A stretch of DNA of 64,000 nt from Oceanospirillum beijerinckii DSM 7166 (GCF_000422425.1 NZ_AULT01000023.1:40117-104116), one strand, 5' to 3'. Positions 33,940-43,703 are shown, numbered from the stretch's first letter. Notes: generated from the letters alone by a model not told the origin. Program-made: numbers and translations.

Positions 33940-36900
33940 ATGCAAAATTCGAAAGGAAGCCAGCTCAGCTTTGCGACGGTTTTATTCTCAGTGGTAGTGG
34001 TGACTCTGATCACTGTTGTGACTCTTCTACTGGTACCTGCGTATCAGGGGTCTCAAAAAGCGCTGTCTGAAGAGATCAACATGATGCAGCAACGGGATAA
34101 ACGTGTGCTGAACTACCTGTTTGAGCAACAGCTGAGTAACATTGCCCGCATCAGTAATGAGATAACCCAAAGTAGTAGTATTAAATCCAGCTTGTTGGCT
34201 GGGGATATGATGTCCGCTCAGATGCAGATGGATGACAGCATGCAAAGCCAGGCAGGGGATCAAATTGATCTGTTAGTGCTGGAGAATGCTCAGGGTGAGC
34301 GCATTACAACAACGCCATTTTCCTTTCTCGATCTGGATATCGATTTTAATGAGCTGGCTGACCGGCCCGCGCTGACTGAACAGTGGCAAAACCGCGTTAC
34401 GGCTGATGGGCAAAGTTTTTTGCAGCTTAAGTTGCCTATTATTCATTCTGATCTGGGTAAAGTACTTGGCCACTTATATGTCTATGTGCTGCTAAACGAT
34501 AACTTCTGGATTCTGAATGAGATTAAACTCCTAACCGGCACACAAGCGGTCTTGTTGATGCAGGATAACCAGGTTCTGGCTCAGATCAGTCCGCATAATG
34601 AGCAGGTGCAGCTGTTGCATCAGGCTCAGTTTTCTAACCAGCCTTTTCAACGTGTACCCGAAGGTATAGCTTATCAGTATGATCTGGTGATTGCGGATCA
34701 GCACTTTAAAATCAGAGCCTTAATACCCGACACAGGGTTACAGATTTTGGAAGAGGCCTACACGGGGCGCTTGGGGATCAGTGCCCTGATTATTCTCGGC
34801 AGTGCTTTTATCATCTTTTATTTCCTGCGTAGCCTGCTACAAAGATCCCTGCATCGTTTGGTGCGCTACGCGGAAGAAACGGCTTCTTTGGCTCATGAGC
34901 AGGCTTATCCCAATGAGCGCTTTAAAGAGTTTGCCCGCGTGGGTAATGCGGTAAACCAGATGGCTCAGCATATTCGGGAAAGGGAGCAGCGTCTGTCGGC
35001 GGTGATTCAAAACGCACCGGGCTTGGTAGCCATTAAGGGCACCGATATGTGTTATCAGAGCGTCAATGCCAAGGTTAGTGAAATGACAGGGCATGATGAG
35101 ATTATTGGCAAATCGGATCGTGATATTTTTCCGAAAGCCTTTGCCGATTTTCTGCAGTCTTCCGATAAATTGGTGCTGGAAACGGGGAAACCTTGTCAGT
35201 ATGAGATGGACCTGGCAACACCGACGGGAATACGTACGTATCTGACCAGTAAATTCCCTCTGCTGGATGAACAGCGGCAGGTGTATGCGATGGGGAGTAT
35301 CGCTACGGATATCACCGAGCAGCGACAAAATCAGCGGCGTTTAGAATTGGTGAATCAAGTCTTTGAGGACACTGCTGAAGGTATCTTGGTGTTTGATGAG
35401 CAAAATCAAAGTTTATTATGTAACCGTTCGCTGACTGAATTGACAGGTTATGAGCAAGAAGAAGCGTATAAAATTGCCCGTAACCTGATGCAGGAACATA
35501 ATGAAATTCGAAGAGGCTTGATCCACCATCGGCACTGGCAGGGCGAGATTCTGCAGCGTCGTAGAGATGGTAGCGCTTTTCCAGCTTGGGTCTCAATCTC
35601 AGTGGTTAATATGTCAGCTGAGGAGCAATCATCCAATCGTTATAGTTTGTTGCATAAAGCGGTCGATGAAAGTATGCAGCAATATATTGTCGTAATGAGT
35701 GATATCAGTCGTCTGCGTGATGCCGAAGAGCGTTTGGTTCGCATTGCTAACTACGATACGGTCACTAATCTGCCCAACCGAAGTCTTTTCTTTGATCGTC
35801 TGGAACAAAGTCTGGTGCGGGTCACTCGCAATCAGCAGATTCTGGCGTTATTGAATATGGACATTAATCGCTTTAAACAAATTAATGAACAGCATGGTCA
35901 TCAGGTAGGTGATCTCTTGCTACTTGAAGTCGCGCAAGGGGTCAGAAGTCAGCTGGATAGCAGTGCGACTCTGTCCCGTATTAATGCTGATGAGTTCCTG
36001 GCTCTGGTCGAGCTCAAGTCCAGTGCCCCGGCTCCTATTGAACAGCTGGCTACTACTATTCTGGCTCAGTTTGACGAACCTATTTCGTTGGGCAGTGGTG
36101 TTACGATTAAAATTTCGCTCAGTATGGGGATTGCTCTTTATCCTAATGATGGTGAAGATGCCCAGACGTTGGTCAGTCACGCGGATGTAGCCCGTTATCA
36201 TGTTAAACCCCGTCAGGAAATTGGTTTCCAGTTCTACGATACCACACTGAATGCCCAAGCCGAGCAACGTCTGCGCCGCGAACGGGATCTGCTGACCGCA
36301 CTAAAAAGTGATGATCAGTTATTTATGCACTACCAGGCTAAGTACTCGGTGGATGGTAAACGCATTATTGGTACAGAGGCTCTGGTGCGTTGGATTCACC
36401 CGGAAGATGGTTTTATTCCTCCTGATCACTTTATTCCAATTGCAGAAGAAAATGGTTCAGTCATCGATCTCGGGCGTAAAGTCTTGCAGATGTCTTGTCA
36501 GGCGGCTAAACAATGGCAGGATAAAGGCTTTGGGGTGCCGGTTGCGGTGAACTTGTCTCCTCGTCAATTGCTGGACAGCCATCTGTTTGAGGATATTGCT
36601 TTTGCACTGGAGTCTACAGGGTTACCTGTTGAATTACTGGAGCTGGAGATTACAGAAACGGTAGTGATTGAAGATATTGAGCGCGTTATCACTATCCTGC
36701 AGCAGCTGAGGGATATGGGCATTCGCATCTCTGTTGATGATTTTGGTACCGGATATTCCTCTTTGATCTATCTAAAGCGTTTACCCGTCGATACTGTGAA
36801 AATCGATCGTTCTTTCCTGGACGATGTACCGGGTGATCCAGATGACGAAAGCCTGATTCGAGCGATTATCACCATGTCCCATTCCCTGGGATTACAGGTG

Positions 36901-37050
36901 ATCTCTGAAGGTGTCGAAACTCAGGAACAGCAACAGTTCCTGCAAAAGCACGATTGTGATGAGCTGCAGGGCTATCTGTTGAGTAAGCCGATCCCTCAGG
37001 AGGCCTTCCTGGCTCTTTTGGAAGAGCAGTATAAAGGATCTCTTCATTAA
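33940..37050 (+). CDS. LuxQ-like sensor with PAS-PAS-GGDEF(degenerate)-EAL
   Basis: A 1036-residue membrane protein: TM1 ~11-32, a ~245-residue periplasmic domain, TM2 ~278-298, a HAMP-like linker, PAS domains ~352-465 and ~470-595, GGDEF ~596-765 and EAL ~780-1030. The periplasmic LLNDNFWILNEIKLLTGTQAVLL resembles the LuxQ sensor domain that docks LuxP. The cyclase motif reads NADEF (682-686), so synthesis of c-di-GMP is unlikely. The phosphodiesterase motifs are intact: E813-A-L, NLSPRQ, ELEITET, DDFGTGYS, KIDRSF and SEGVET. Predicted output is AI-2-controlled breakdown of c-di-GMP, probably tuning biofilm or motility. It parallels the Vibrio NspS/MbaA pair but with a LuxP-type receptor. 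Co-transcribed with luxP (47-nt gap). Confidence 0.9.
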   Translation: MQNSKGSQLSFATVLFSVVVVTLITVVTLLLVPAYQGSQKALSEEINMMQQRDKRVLNYLFEQQLSNIARISNEITQSSSIKSSLLAGDMMSAQMQMDDSMQSQAGDQIDLLVLENAQGERITTTPFSFLDLDIDFNELADRPALTEQWQNRVTADGQSFLQLKLPIIHSDLGKVLGHLYVYVLLNDNFWILNEIKLLTGTQAVLLMQDNQVLAQISPHNEQVQLLHQAQFSNQPFQRVPEGIAYQYDLVIADQHFKIRALIPDTGLQILEEAYTGRLGISALIILGSAFIIFYFLRSLLQRSLHRLVRYAEETASLAHEQAYPNERFKEFARVGNAVNQMAQHIREREQRLSAVIQNAPGLVAIKGTDMCYQSVNAKVSEMTGHDEIIGKSDRDIFPKAFADFLQSSDKLVLETGKPCQYEMDLATPTGIRTYLTSKFPLLDEQRQVYAMGSIATDITEQRQNQRRLELVNQVFEDTAEGILVFDEQNQSLLCNRSLTELTGYEQEEAYKIARNLMQEHNEIRRGLIHHRHWQGEILQRRRDGSAFPAWVSISVVNMSAEEQSSNRYSLLHKAVDESMQQYIVVMSDISRLRDAEERLVRIANYDTVTNLPNRSLFFDRLEQSLVRVTRNQQILALLNMDINRFKQINEQHGHQVGDLLLLEVAQGVRSQLDSSATLSRINADEFLALVELKSSAPAPIEQLATTILAQFDEPISLGSGVTIKISLSMGIALYPNDGEDAQTLVSHADVARYHVKPRQEIGFQFYDTTLNAQAEQRLRRERDLLTALKSDDQLFMHYQAKYSVDGKRIIGTEALVRWIHPEDGFIPPDHFIPIAEENGSVIDLGRKVLQMSCQAAKQWQDKGFGVPVAVNLSPRQLLDSHLFEDIAFALESTGLPVELLELEITETVVIEDIERVITILQQLRDMGIRISVDDFGTGYSSLIYLKRLPVDTVKIDRSFLDDVPGDPDDESLIRAIITMSHSLGLQVISEGVETQEQQQFLQKHDCDELQGYLLSKPIPQEAFLALLEEQYKGSLH

Positions 37051-37400
37051 GTCAGCACACTGTACCCGTGTATACTTTGCTCTTGAGAGGCTATGTCCTA
37101 ACCAGGTTAAATCACTGCATCTTAAGCGGGTTTATGCCTCTGGTTTGACCTGCTATTTGACCTTAGTAGTCCGAAGTAGGCTGCCGGTGAGGGGGATCAT
37201 TCAGCGCCAAACAATACCGGCCGATATGATATGCCGTCACTTTCCAATATGATAATGGGGTATTACGGCACAGGTATCGCTTCCTGAGAGCTTTAATAGG
37301 TTTTACTGACTTAGAAGTGTGAGTGAGAACATCCTTGTTTAGCACGACTTCCAATTCTTTAGGCTCGGATCTGGGCTGAAACTATAGCCCTTAGAACTGC
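37051..37400. other. Intergenic region, nothing recognised
   Basis: Spacer between the convergent sensor and TRAP permease genes. Only a weak GGGCT/AGCCC repeat (37373-37390) is seen near the dctM stop codon. No gene is supported. Confidence 0.45.
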
Positions 37401-38705
37401 CTATGAGGTCATCAAGGTTGGCAGGTACAGTACAATGGACGGGTAAGCGGTAATCAGTACAATCGCCAGCGCAATCATAAAGAAGAACGGCAGTGCCGCT
37501 TTAGCCACATAAAGAATATTCTTCCCGGTCAGGGCCTGAATCACAAACAGGTTAAAGCCCACGGGCGGTGTAATCTGCGACATCTCAACCACCAGCACCA
37601 GGAAAATACCAAACCAGATCAGGTCGATATTGGCCTGAGTCACCATCGGCAGTACCACAGAGGTGGTCAACACGATTACCGAGATACCATCCAGGAAGCA
37701 ACCCATTACGACAAAGAATAGCGTTAGACACAGGATCAGCTGAATCGGACTTAAACCCAGAGAGGCGATCCATTCCGCCAGGGCATTAGGGATACCGATA
37801 AAGCCCATAGCCAGGGTCAAAAAGTGTGCCCCTACCAGGATCAGACCCAGCATACAGGAGTTCTTCACCGCACCGGCCACGCTGTCGATAAAGCCTGTCA
37901 GAGTAAAACTGCCCATCACCACGGATAACAGCAGAGAACCTGCGACACCAAATGCGGCTGCTTCTGTCGGTGTGGCAATGCCCTGATAGATAGAACCCAG
38001 TACACAGCTGATCAGCAGTGCGATAGGAATCAGGCGTCTTAAGGCAAATAGCTTTTCTTTTAGAGTGTATTGCGCTTCATCGGCACTGTTGCCTGCGCGT
38101 TTCTGCATCAGTGTCCAGACGGTTGTGAAGGCCATAAACAGACCGATTAGCAGTGCGCCTGGCAACACTCCAGCCAGAAATAAACGGGCAATAGAGACCT
38201 CGGCAGAGACACCGTAGACAATCAGAATAATTGACGGTGGAATTAAAAGACCGAGAGTACCTGAACCGGCCAGAGTGCCGATAGACATGGTATCGTCGTA
38301 GCCGCGACGGGACAGTTCCGGCAGTGTCATACGACCGATAGTGGCAGCCGTTGCAGCAGAGGAACCTGATACCGCTGCAAAAATACCGCAGCTGAGAATA
38401 TTCACATGCAGCAGTTTGCCCGGAAACTTGGACAGCAGCGGAGACAAGCCTTCAAATAGATCTTTAGATAGGCTGGTGCGAAACAGGATCTCGCCCATCC
38501 AGATAAACAGTGGCAGTGCGGTTAGCGACCAGCCAGTCACTGCTCCCCAGGAGGAGGTGCCCAGCAGCAAGCCAATACTTTCATTGCCAATCAGTTGCAG
38601 GCCGACAATAGCCACACCGGTTAAGGTTAATGCCACCCAGATACCACTGGTTAGCATCAGTAGCATACAGATGACTAAGATAATGCCGGTTAATGTGATA
38701 TCCAT
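37401..38705 (-). CDS. dctM: TRAP transporter large permease (DctM/DctQM type)
   Basis: A 434-residue, very hydrophobic protein with about 12 helices, forming the transport channel of a tripartite ATP-independent periplasmic system. Family stretches are GSSAATAATIGRMTLPELSR, GTLAGSGTLGLLIPPSIILIVYG and ATPTEAAAFGVAGSLL. It imports an organic acid or similar solute using the sodium gradient. Starts 4 nt after the dctQ stop, so the two are translated together. The solute is unknown; the betaine and hydroxy-acid genes nearby suggest a small carboxylate or zwitterion. Confidence 0.93.
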   Translation of the reverse strand: MDITLTGIILVICMLLMLTSGIWVALTLTGVAIVGLQLIGNESIGLLLGTSSWGAVTGWSLTALPLFIWMGEILFRTSLSKDLFEGLSPLLSKFPGKLLHVNILSCGIFAAVSGSSAATAATIGRMTLPELSRRGYDDTMSIGTLAGSGTLGLLIPPSIILIVYGVSAEVSIARLFLAGVLPGALLIGLFMAFTTVWTLMQKRAGNSADEAQYTLKEKLFALRRLIPIALLISCVLGSIYQGIATPTEAAAFGVAGSLLLSVVMGSFTLTGFIDSVAGAVKNSCMLGLILVGAHFLTLAMGFIGIPNALAEWIASLGLSPIQLILCLTLFFVVMGCFLDGISVIVLTTSVVLPMVTQANIDLIWFGIFLVLVVEMSQITPPVGFNLFVIQALTGKNILYVAKAALPFFFMIALAIVLITAYPSIVLYLPTLMTS

Positions 38706-38708
38706 GAT

Positions 38709-39224
38709 TTACTCCACGCTCAGCGCGTTGTCTTCCTGGGCTGCGAACCCCGGTACTTTTCCACTCAGTGCTGTTATTAAGCCGTCGCTCATGGCCAGAG
38801 CCAGAAACAGAGAACCCAGAGCCATAGGGGATTGAATAATCCAGAGCGGTACCGCCAGATAGGTGTCGGTAACGTCTTCGTAGATATAGGATTCGTAGGC
38901 GGTATAAGCGGTGTAATAAGCCAGATACGAGCAGATCGCCAGGCCAACCAGCAGGTTAAACAACTCAACGATAAAACGGGTTTTACCGCTCAGGCGGGAT
39001 AGTAGAATGGTGACGCGAATATGCCCGCCAGAGTTAAAGGTATAGGCCAGACCAAAGAAGATGGTGGCGGAAAGCAACCAACCGGCAAAATCTTCTGAGG
39101 AGGGGATAATAACACCCAGCATACGCGCGCCAATCTGGGCCAGAATCAGCAGTGTCATAATCACCAGGCAGCTGCCGGAGAGCACCGCAGAGGTCAGGTA
39201 AAAGTAGTGTTTTACAGTATTCAT
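38709..39224 (-). CDS. dctQ: TRAP transporter small permease (DctQ)
   Basis: A 171-residue, four-helix membrane protein of the DctQ family (MTLLILAQIGARMLG in helix 1, EDFAGWLLSATIFFGLAYTFNSGGHIRV in the family core, PLWIIQSPMALGSLFLAL in helix 4). The start at 39224 (MNTVKHYFYL) removes a non-conserved 31-residue extension present in the longer open frame. It binds DctM and helps dock the substrate-loaded DctP. Confidence 0.9.
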   Translation of the reverse strand: MNTVKHYFYLTSAVLSGSCLVIMTLLILAQIGARMLGVIIPSSEDFAGWLLSATIFFGLAYTFNSGGHIRVTILLSRLSGKTRFIVELFNLLVGLAICSYLAYYTAYTAYESYIYEDVTDTYLAVPLWIIQSPMALGSLFLALAMSDGLITALSGKVPGFAAQEDNALSVE

Positions 39225-39397
39225 TTTATTGTTATCCGATGACCGAGCTTGATGGACAGTCTTGTCAGGCTGGTGTCCCCGATTGCAACACCGTCCGGCT
39301 TTCAGGGGAAAACCCATTTCTGGGGGTAAGCCATAGGTGATGCAATCAGGGTGAAACGTCTTCTCTAAAAACAGAGAAAGTGAACGCAGTCCGCTAT

Positions 39398-39422
39398 CAC
39401 TTAAGCCAGAAAAGGCTTAGTG
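39398..39422 (-). other. Stem-loop at the dctP stop codon
   Basis: CACTTAAGCC (39398-39407) / GGCTTAGTG (39414-39422), with one bulged base, overlaps the end of dctP in the dctP-dctQ spacer. Hairpins here commonly protect the binding-protein mRNA so that DctP exceeds the permeases. Confidence 0.45.
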
Positions 39423-40400
39423 AGCCTTGTAGGCTTGCAATACTGCTTTTCCATCGGCCCCTGCTTCCTGCAGCCATTCATTGACCATGGTGTCACCAAT
39501 CGCTTCCAGCTCAGACAGCAGAGTTTGGCTAGGCGCAGACACCTTGATGCCTTCTTTAGCCAGTGTTTCAGTGTGAGTCACGGCCAATCGACGTCCCAGC
39601 GCCCAGCCTTGTTTCTCGGCATTGGCTGCAGCATCCAGAACCACTTGCTGAGTCTTGCTATCCAGGCGGTCAAACATACGCTTATTAGCAAAGACCATGT
39701 TCTTTGGAATCCAGGCGTGGATGGTAGTGAAATGCGAGATATAGTCCCAGCTCTGGCTGTTTACGCCAGTGCTAGGTGAAGTCACCATGGCATCAATCGC
39801 ATTGGTGGTGAAGGCTTGCGCCACATCGCTGAACGGGATATTCACCGGCGTGGTGCCCATCAGGTCTGCCAGACGGGATGTGGTTGGGCTGTAAGAACGC
39901 ATCTTCAAACCGGACAGGTCAGACAGACTATTGATCGGCTTGTTGGAATACAGATCCTGCGCAGGCCATGGAGAGGTATACAGCAGAATCAGGTTCTCTT
40001 TTGCCAGGGCCTTGTTCAGTGCTGGCTTAGACGCTTGGTACAGTTTCTCGGCGCTGTCAAAGTCTGTGGCCAGGAAAGGGATATTATCCAGTTTAAAAAT
40101 AGGGTCCAAATTACCTAAGCGTCCAATAAAAACTTCACCAATGGGGACCTGGCGGGTTTTTACTGCGCGGTGGATTTCAGGATGCTTGATCAGGGAGCCA
40201 CCGGAGTGAACCTTAATCAGTAGTTTGCCCTGAGCGTTAGCATTCACCTCTTCCGCAAAGCTACGTGCTACCTGAGTCTGATGGGTACCATCGCCGTAAG
40301 GCGTCGGCATATCCCAACGGGCGGCGGAAGCCAAACTGCTGGCCCCCAATGTCAGGGCTGATGCGAATAGAACGGCAGCTTTTTTGGCGATAAATTTCAT
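39417..40400 (-). CDS. dctP: TRAP transporter substrate-binding protein (DctP)
   Basis: A 327-residue periplasmic binding protein. A signal peptide (MKFIAKKAAVLFASALTLGA, cleaved near ASA) precedes the DctP fold: WDMPTPYGDGTHQTQVARSFAEEVN, GGSLIKHPEIHRAVKTRQVPIGEV, and the ligand arginine in LKMRSYSPTTSRLADLMG, followed by VNIPFSDVAQAF. The ATG at 40400 with GGAGAA upstream is preferred over a 12-codon extension. First gene of the dctPQM operon. The DctP class is of the C4-dicarboxylate/TRAP solute receptor type but the ligand cannot be read from sequence. Confidence 0.92.
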   Translation of the reverse strand: MKFIAKKAAVLFASALTLGASSLASAARWDMPTPYGDGTHQTQVARSFAEEVNANAQGKLLIKVHSGGSLIKHPEIHRAVKTRQVPIGEVFIGRLGNLDPIFKLDNIPFLATDFDSAEKLYQASKPALNKALAKENLILLYTSPWPAQDLYSNKPINSLSDLSGLKMRSYSPTTSRLADLMGTTPVNIPFSDVAQAFTTNAIDAMVTSPSTGVNSQSWDYISHFTTIHAWIPKNMVFANKRMFDRLDSKTQQVVLDAAANAEKQGWALGRRLAVTHTETLAKEGIKVSAPSQTLLSELEAIGDTMVNEWLQEAGADGKAVLQAYKAH

Positions 40401-41133
40401 TATTATTCTCCAGTTATAAGGTTTATCAGCCTGCAACCCTGAAATGGGTTTGGCATTGGCTTATAGAGATAAAGCAAGGGGTATACCAAGCTGGAAAATA
40501 GTAAAAAAGTTGTTAATAAACAGTAGGTTATTTTTTGATGTGTTTCTCGAATAATGGATTTTGAGTTGGTTTTGACTCGCAGGATTTAAGGCGGATGAGT
40601 CACCTTTGACCCACGGATGATTTCTTTCCGATGGCTCTATAGCCTCGTGATATCAGGTTTTGTACGTGCTTGTTTGTTTTCAAATGGCCTGTATGTCGCT
40701 AAGGGGAAGGTAAGTGACGTAAAAGTGTTTTTGCACTAATAGCTTGCACTCCGGAAAAAATGTCACTTTGGAACCTTGTCGATAATGGTCATTTTCCCGG
40801 TTTAAATGTCGTTATAAGTCAGCTGATGTTCCAAGAGTGCTCGTACTATTGAATGACGTTGGTTCGGGTAAAGAAAAGAGACAACCTTTCCTGCCCCCGT
40901 GATCAGCTCAGGCTACCCGGCCTGCAATAAGTACTGGCTGTTAAAGACGTACTCACTAATAACAATAATGCTATTCCGCTAGGGCGTTTCTGAGTAAGTT
41001 GGTTGAGGTTCGCCAAGGCCTGCAATGGCTTTTTCAGAGACTCCCAAAAACGGAAGCCTCTCTTCAGGACAAAGATTCCTCATAAAGGACCGGGTCTCTG
41101 AAGAAAGGTGTCACAATAAACGGAGTCAACTCT
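40401..41133. promoter_or_regulatory. Divergent spacer with structured leader before the BCCT gene
   Basis: No gene is seen. The last ~150 nt before the BCCT gene contain TTCAGAGAC (41033-41041) / GTCTCTGAA (41094-41102) and motifs reminiscent of glycine aptamers: CGCCAAGGCCTGCAAT near 41011, AAAAACGGAAG near 41046, CTCTTCAGGAC near 41060 and AAAGGACC near 41084. A glycine-type riboswitch is a possibility, not a firm call, because the standard ACCGAAGG and CTCAGG blocks are imperfect. Confidence 0.3.
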
Positions 41134-42711
41134 ATGAACCAAGCTGTAAAGCAACCGCCGAATAAGTCGCAGGACTATACCTCTGACTATAAAGCGGGGC
41201 AGGACAATATTCAGGTGATGGGGATGGATATTCACAATCCTGTTTTCACCACCAGTGCGCTGGCCATTGTGGCTTTTATTGTTCTGGCTCTGATCTTTCC
41301 TACTGAAGCCAATAAGATGCTGACAGGGGCGCGTACCTGGTCAATCGAAACCTTTGATTGGTTATTTATGATTGGCGGTAACATCTTTGTTATCTTCTGT
41401 CTGGCATTAATCTTCCTGCCCGTGGGCAAGGTGCGTTTAGGTGGCGACAGTGCAAAGCCTGATTTCAGCACCATGTCCTGGTTTTCCATGCTGTTCGCTG
41501 CGGGTATGGGCATCGGTCTGATGTTTTGGAGTGTGGCAGAGCCTGTGGCTTACTACACCGATTGGTGGGGTACGCCGCTGAATGCTGCTGCGAAAACACC
41601 AGAAGGTGCGGCAGCTGCGATGGGTGCTACCATGTTCCACTGGGGCCTGCATCCGTGGGCTATTTATGGTGTAGTGGCGCTGGCTTTGGGTTTCTTTACC
41701 TATAACAAAGGCCTTCCTCTGACGATTCGTTCTGCGTTCTACCCACTGTTTGGTGAGCGTGTCTGGGGGCTGTTGGGGCATATCATCGATATCGTTGCGG
41801 TACTGGCAACGATCTTTGGTCTGGCAACGTCACTGGGCCTGGGTGCTTCACAAGCAGCGGGTGGTCTGAATTTCCTGTTTGGTATCGAAAACAATATCTC
41901 TACACAGATAGGGATTATTGTTGCTATTTCAGCGATTGCCATTTTTTCTGTGGTACGTGGTCTGGATGGTGGTGTTAAGGTACTGAGTAACCTGAATATG
42001 GCATTGGCAGCAGTTCTGCTGCTGTTTGTGGTATTTGCAGGTTCCGTTTCAGGTTTCTTCGGTAATCTGTTCGGCACTGTTAGTGCTTACGCTCAGGACA
42101 TAGTGCCTCTGAGTAACTGGGTTGATCGTGAGGACGAGAAATTCTATAAGGGTTGGACTGTATTCTACTGGGCGTGGTGGGTATCCTGGTCGCCATTCGT
42201 AGGTATGTTCATTGCTCGTGTGTCGAAAGGTCGTACGGTTCGTGAGTTTATGGTGGCGGTTCTGCTGATTCCAACATTGGTTTCTGCCGTATGGATGGCT
42301 GCATTCGGTGCGCAAGCGCTGGATCAGATTCAGGGTGGTGTTGGTCAGCTGGCGAATGGTCTGGGCGATGTGTCTCTGGCGATGTTCCAGATGCTGGAAA
42401 ACCTGCCAATGGCTGAGATTACCTCGGCAATCGCTATTGTACTGGTACTGGTATTCTTTATCACCTCTTCGGACTCAGGTTCTCTGGTCATCGACTCCAT
42501 CACTGCCGGTGGTAAAGTCGACGCGCCTGTACCTCAGCGTATCTTCTGGGCCGTTCTGCAAGGCCTGATCGCGGGTGTTCTGCTGTACGGCGGCGGTTCA
42601 GAAGCGCTGAAAGCCCTGCAAGCCGGTGCCATTACCACAGGCCTGCCATTTACTGCAATTCTGCTGCTGATGTGTGTCAGCATCTATAAAGGCCTGAAGT
42701 CTGAGGTGTAA
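41134..42711 (+). CDS. BCCT family transporter (betaine/choline/carnitine type)
   Basis: A 525-residue transporter with 12 helices. BCCT signatures include MSWFSMLFAAGMGIGLMFW with SVAEP, HWGLHPWAIY, and FYWAWWVSWSPFVGMFIARVSKGRTVREF containing the aromatic betaine-binding box. It takes up glycine betaine or related trimethylammonium compounds with sodium. In this window it would feed the GbcAB demethylase 12 kb away. Preceded by a long structured leader and followed by a strong terminator. The C-terminus is short, without a clear long osmosensing tail, consistent with catabolic rather than purely osmotic use. Confidence 0.93.
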   Translation: MNQAVKQPPNKSQDYTSDYKAGQDNIQVMGMDIHNPVFTTSALAIVAFIVLALIFPTEANKMLTGARTWSIETFDWLFMIGGNIFVIFCLALIFLPVGKVRLGGDSAKPDFSTMSWFSMLFAAGMGIGLMFWSVAEPVAYYTDWWGTPLNAAAKTPEGAAAAMGATMFHWGLHPWAIYGVVALALGFFTYNKGLPLTIRSAFYPLFGERVWGLLGHIIDIVAVLATIFGLATSLGLGASQAAGGLNFLFGIENNISTQIGIIVAISAIAIFSVVRGLDGGVKVLSNLNMALAAVLLLFVVFAGSVSGFFGNLFGTVSAYAQDIVPLSNWVDREDEKFYKGWTVFYWAWWVSWSPFVGMFIARVSKGRTVREFMVAVLLIPTLVSAVWMAAFGAQALDQIQGGVGQLANGLGDVSLAMFQMLENLPMAEITSAIAIVLVLVFFITSSDSGSLVIDSITAGGKVDAPVPQRIFWAVLQGLIAGVLLYGGGSEALKALQAGAITTGLPFTAILLLMCVSIYKGLKSEV

Positions 42712-42769
42712 ATACGAATAATCGTTTTTACTCAGATCATCAGTCAGCCTGAATAAGCTGGCAGCAAAG

Positions 42770-42798
42770 GGGCACGGGTGAGAATCCGTGCCCTTTTT
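42770..42798 (+). terminator. Rho-independent terminator after the BCCT gene
   Basis: GGGCACGG (42770-42777) / CCGTGCCC (42786-42793) then TTTTT. The rest of the 42712-43012 spacer shows no gene. Confidence 0.9.
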
Positions 42799-43012
42799 AT
42801 ATCGATATGGAGAAATAAGGGAACTATTTGTCAGGCTTAATCCCTTGATGAACATAACTTGATTTCCCTAAGGGGCGTTTGAAGAGAAACATGCTGATTG
42901 CTTCTGGTGGTTAATGCTCTTGCAATCAGGCAAAAGACTTTCTAAAAAATTCAAACAGATTAGAATGAGCCATTATTGCGAAAAGACTTACTGTTTTATT
43001 TAGGAATCGATC

Positions 43013-43555
43013 ATGAAAACTCTGGCAAAATTGGCCATCGTTGTAGCGGCAGCTGTTTCCGCTCAGACTATGGCGGCTTCAAAAGACCCTTTTGCAGCGA
43101 TGGAGCCTGCAGGTCCATCTCAGCATGGTAATATGTCAGGCGATAAGATGAAGAGCTTTAGCTGGGGTGGTAAAGATGAATCTGAGAAAGATGCAGTAGA
43201 AGCATCTGTACCGGGTGCTGGAATCAAAGCAGCAGAGACTAAAGCGGTCGAGTCTGAAGTAGTTGAATCTAAAACAACTGAGTCTAAAGCTGAGACCACA
43301 GAGCCTCAACAGGAAGCCGACGTTGTTGGTACGCCCGAAGAGGCTTCTGCAACGCAAACGGTTGCCGTACCAAAAGCAGAGAGTAAACCAGAGGGGCAGG
43401 CTGAGCAAACTGCAGCCAAAGCAGAGAAAAAAGAGTCGAGCTTGGAAGAAGAGATGATTGAGTTTGCTTCAAAAGCAGAGAAGTTTTTTGATAAAGTCAC
43501 CTTCTCAAAAGGTGTGAATGAATCTCTGTTTCAGGATGGCGATACACTGAAGTAA
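43013..43555 (+). CDS. Secreted low-complexity acidic protein, unknown function
   Basis: A 180-residue protein not recognised as any family. It has a clean signal peptide (AKLAIVVAAAVSAQTMAA) and then ~150 residues dominated by Glu, Lys, Ala, Ser and Thr, with short repeats of the form K-A-V-E-S and KTTESKAETTE between ~70 and 140. The C-terminal ~35 residues (EEEMIEFASKAEKFFDKV, TFSKGVNESLF) look like an amphipathic helix and may be the functional end. AGGAATC precedes the ATG. It stands alone between the BCCT and 2-hydroxyacid dehydrogenase genes. Confidence 0.75.
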   Translation: MKTLAKLAIVVAAAVSAQTMAASKDPFAAMEPAGPSQHGNMSGDKMKSFSWGGKDESEKDAVEASVPGAGIKAAETKAVESEVVESKTTESKAETTEPQQEADVVGTPEEASATQTVAVPKAESKPEGQAEQTAAKAEKKESSLEEEMIEFASKAEKFFDKVTFSKGVNESLFQDGDTLK

Positions 43556-43703
43556 CCTTGTTGGTTGGCTTGAGCTATCCCTTTATAGTCATCCCCCCAA
43601 ACAGGGGAGTCCTGCCAGTGCGCTTATCGCAGTATGATCCCGTTAATGATTATGTAATACAGCCCATGGCTGTCGGTTAGCGTGCTGTTGAGGAGTGCCG
43701 GAA

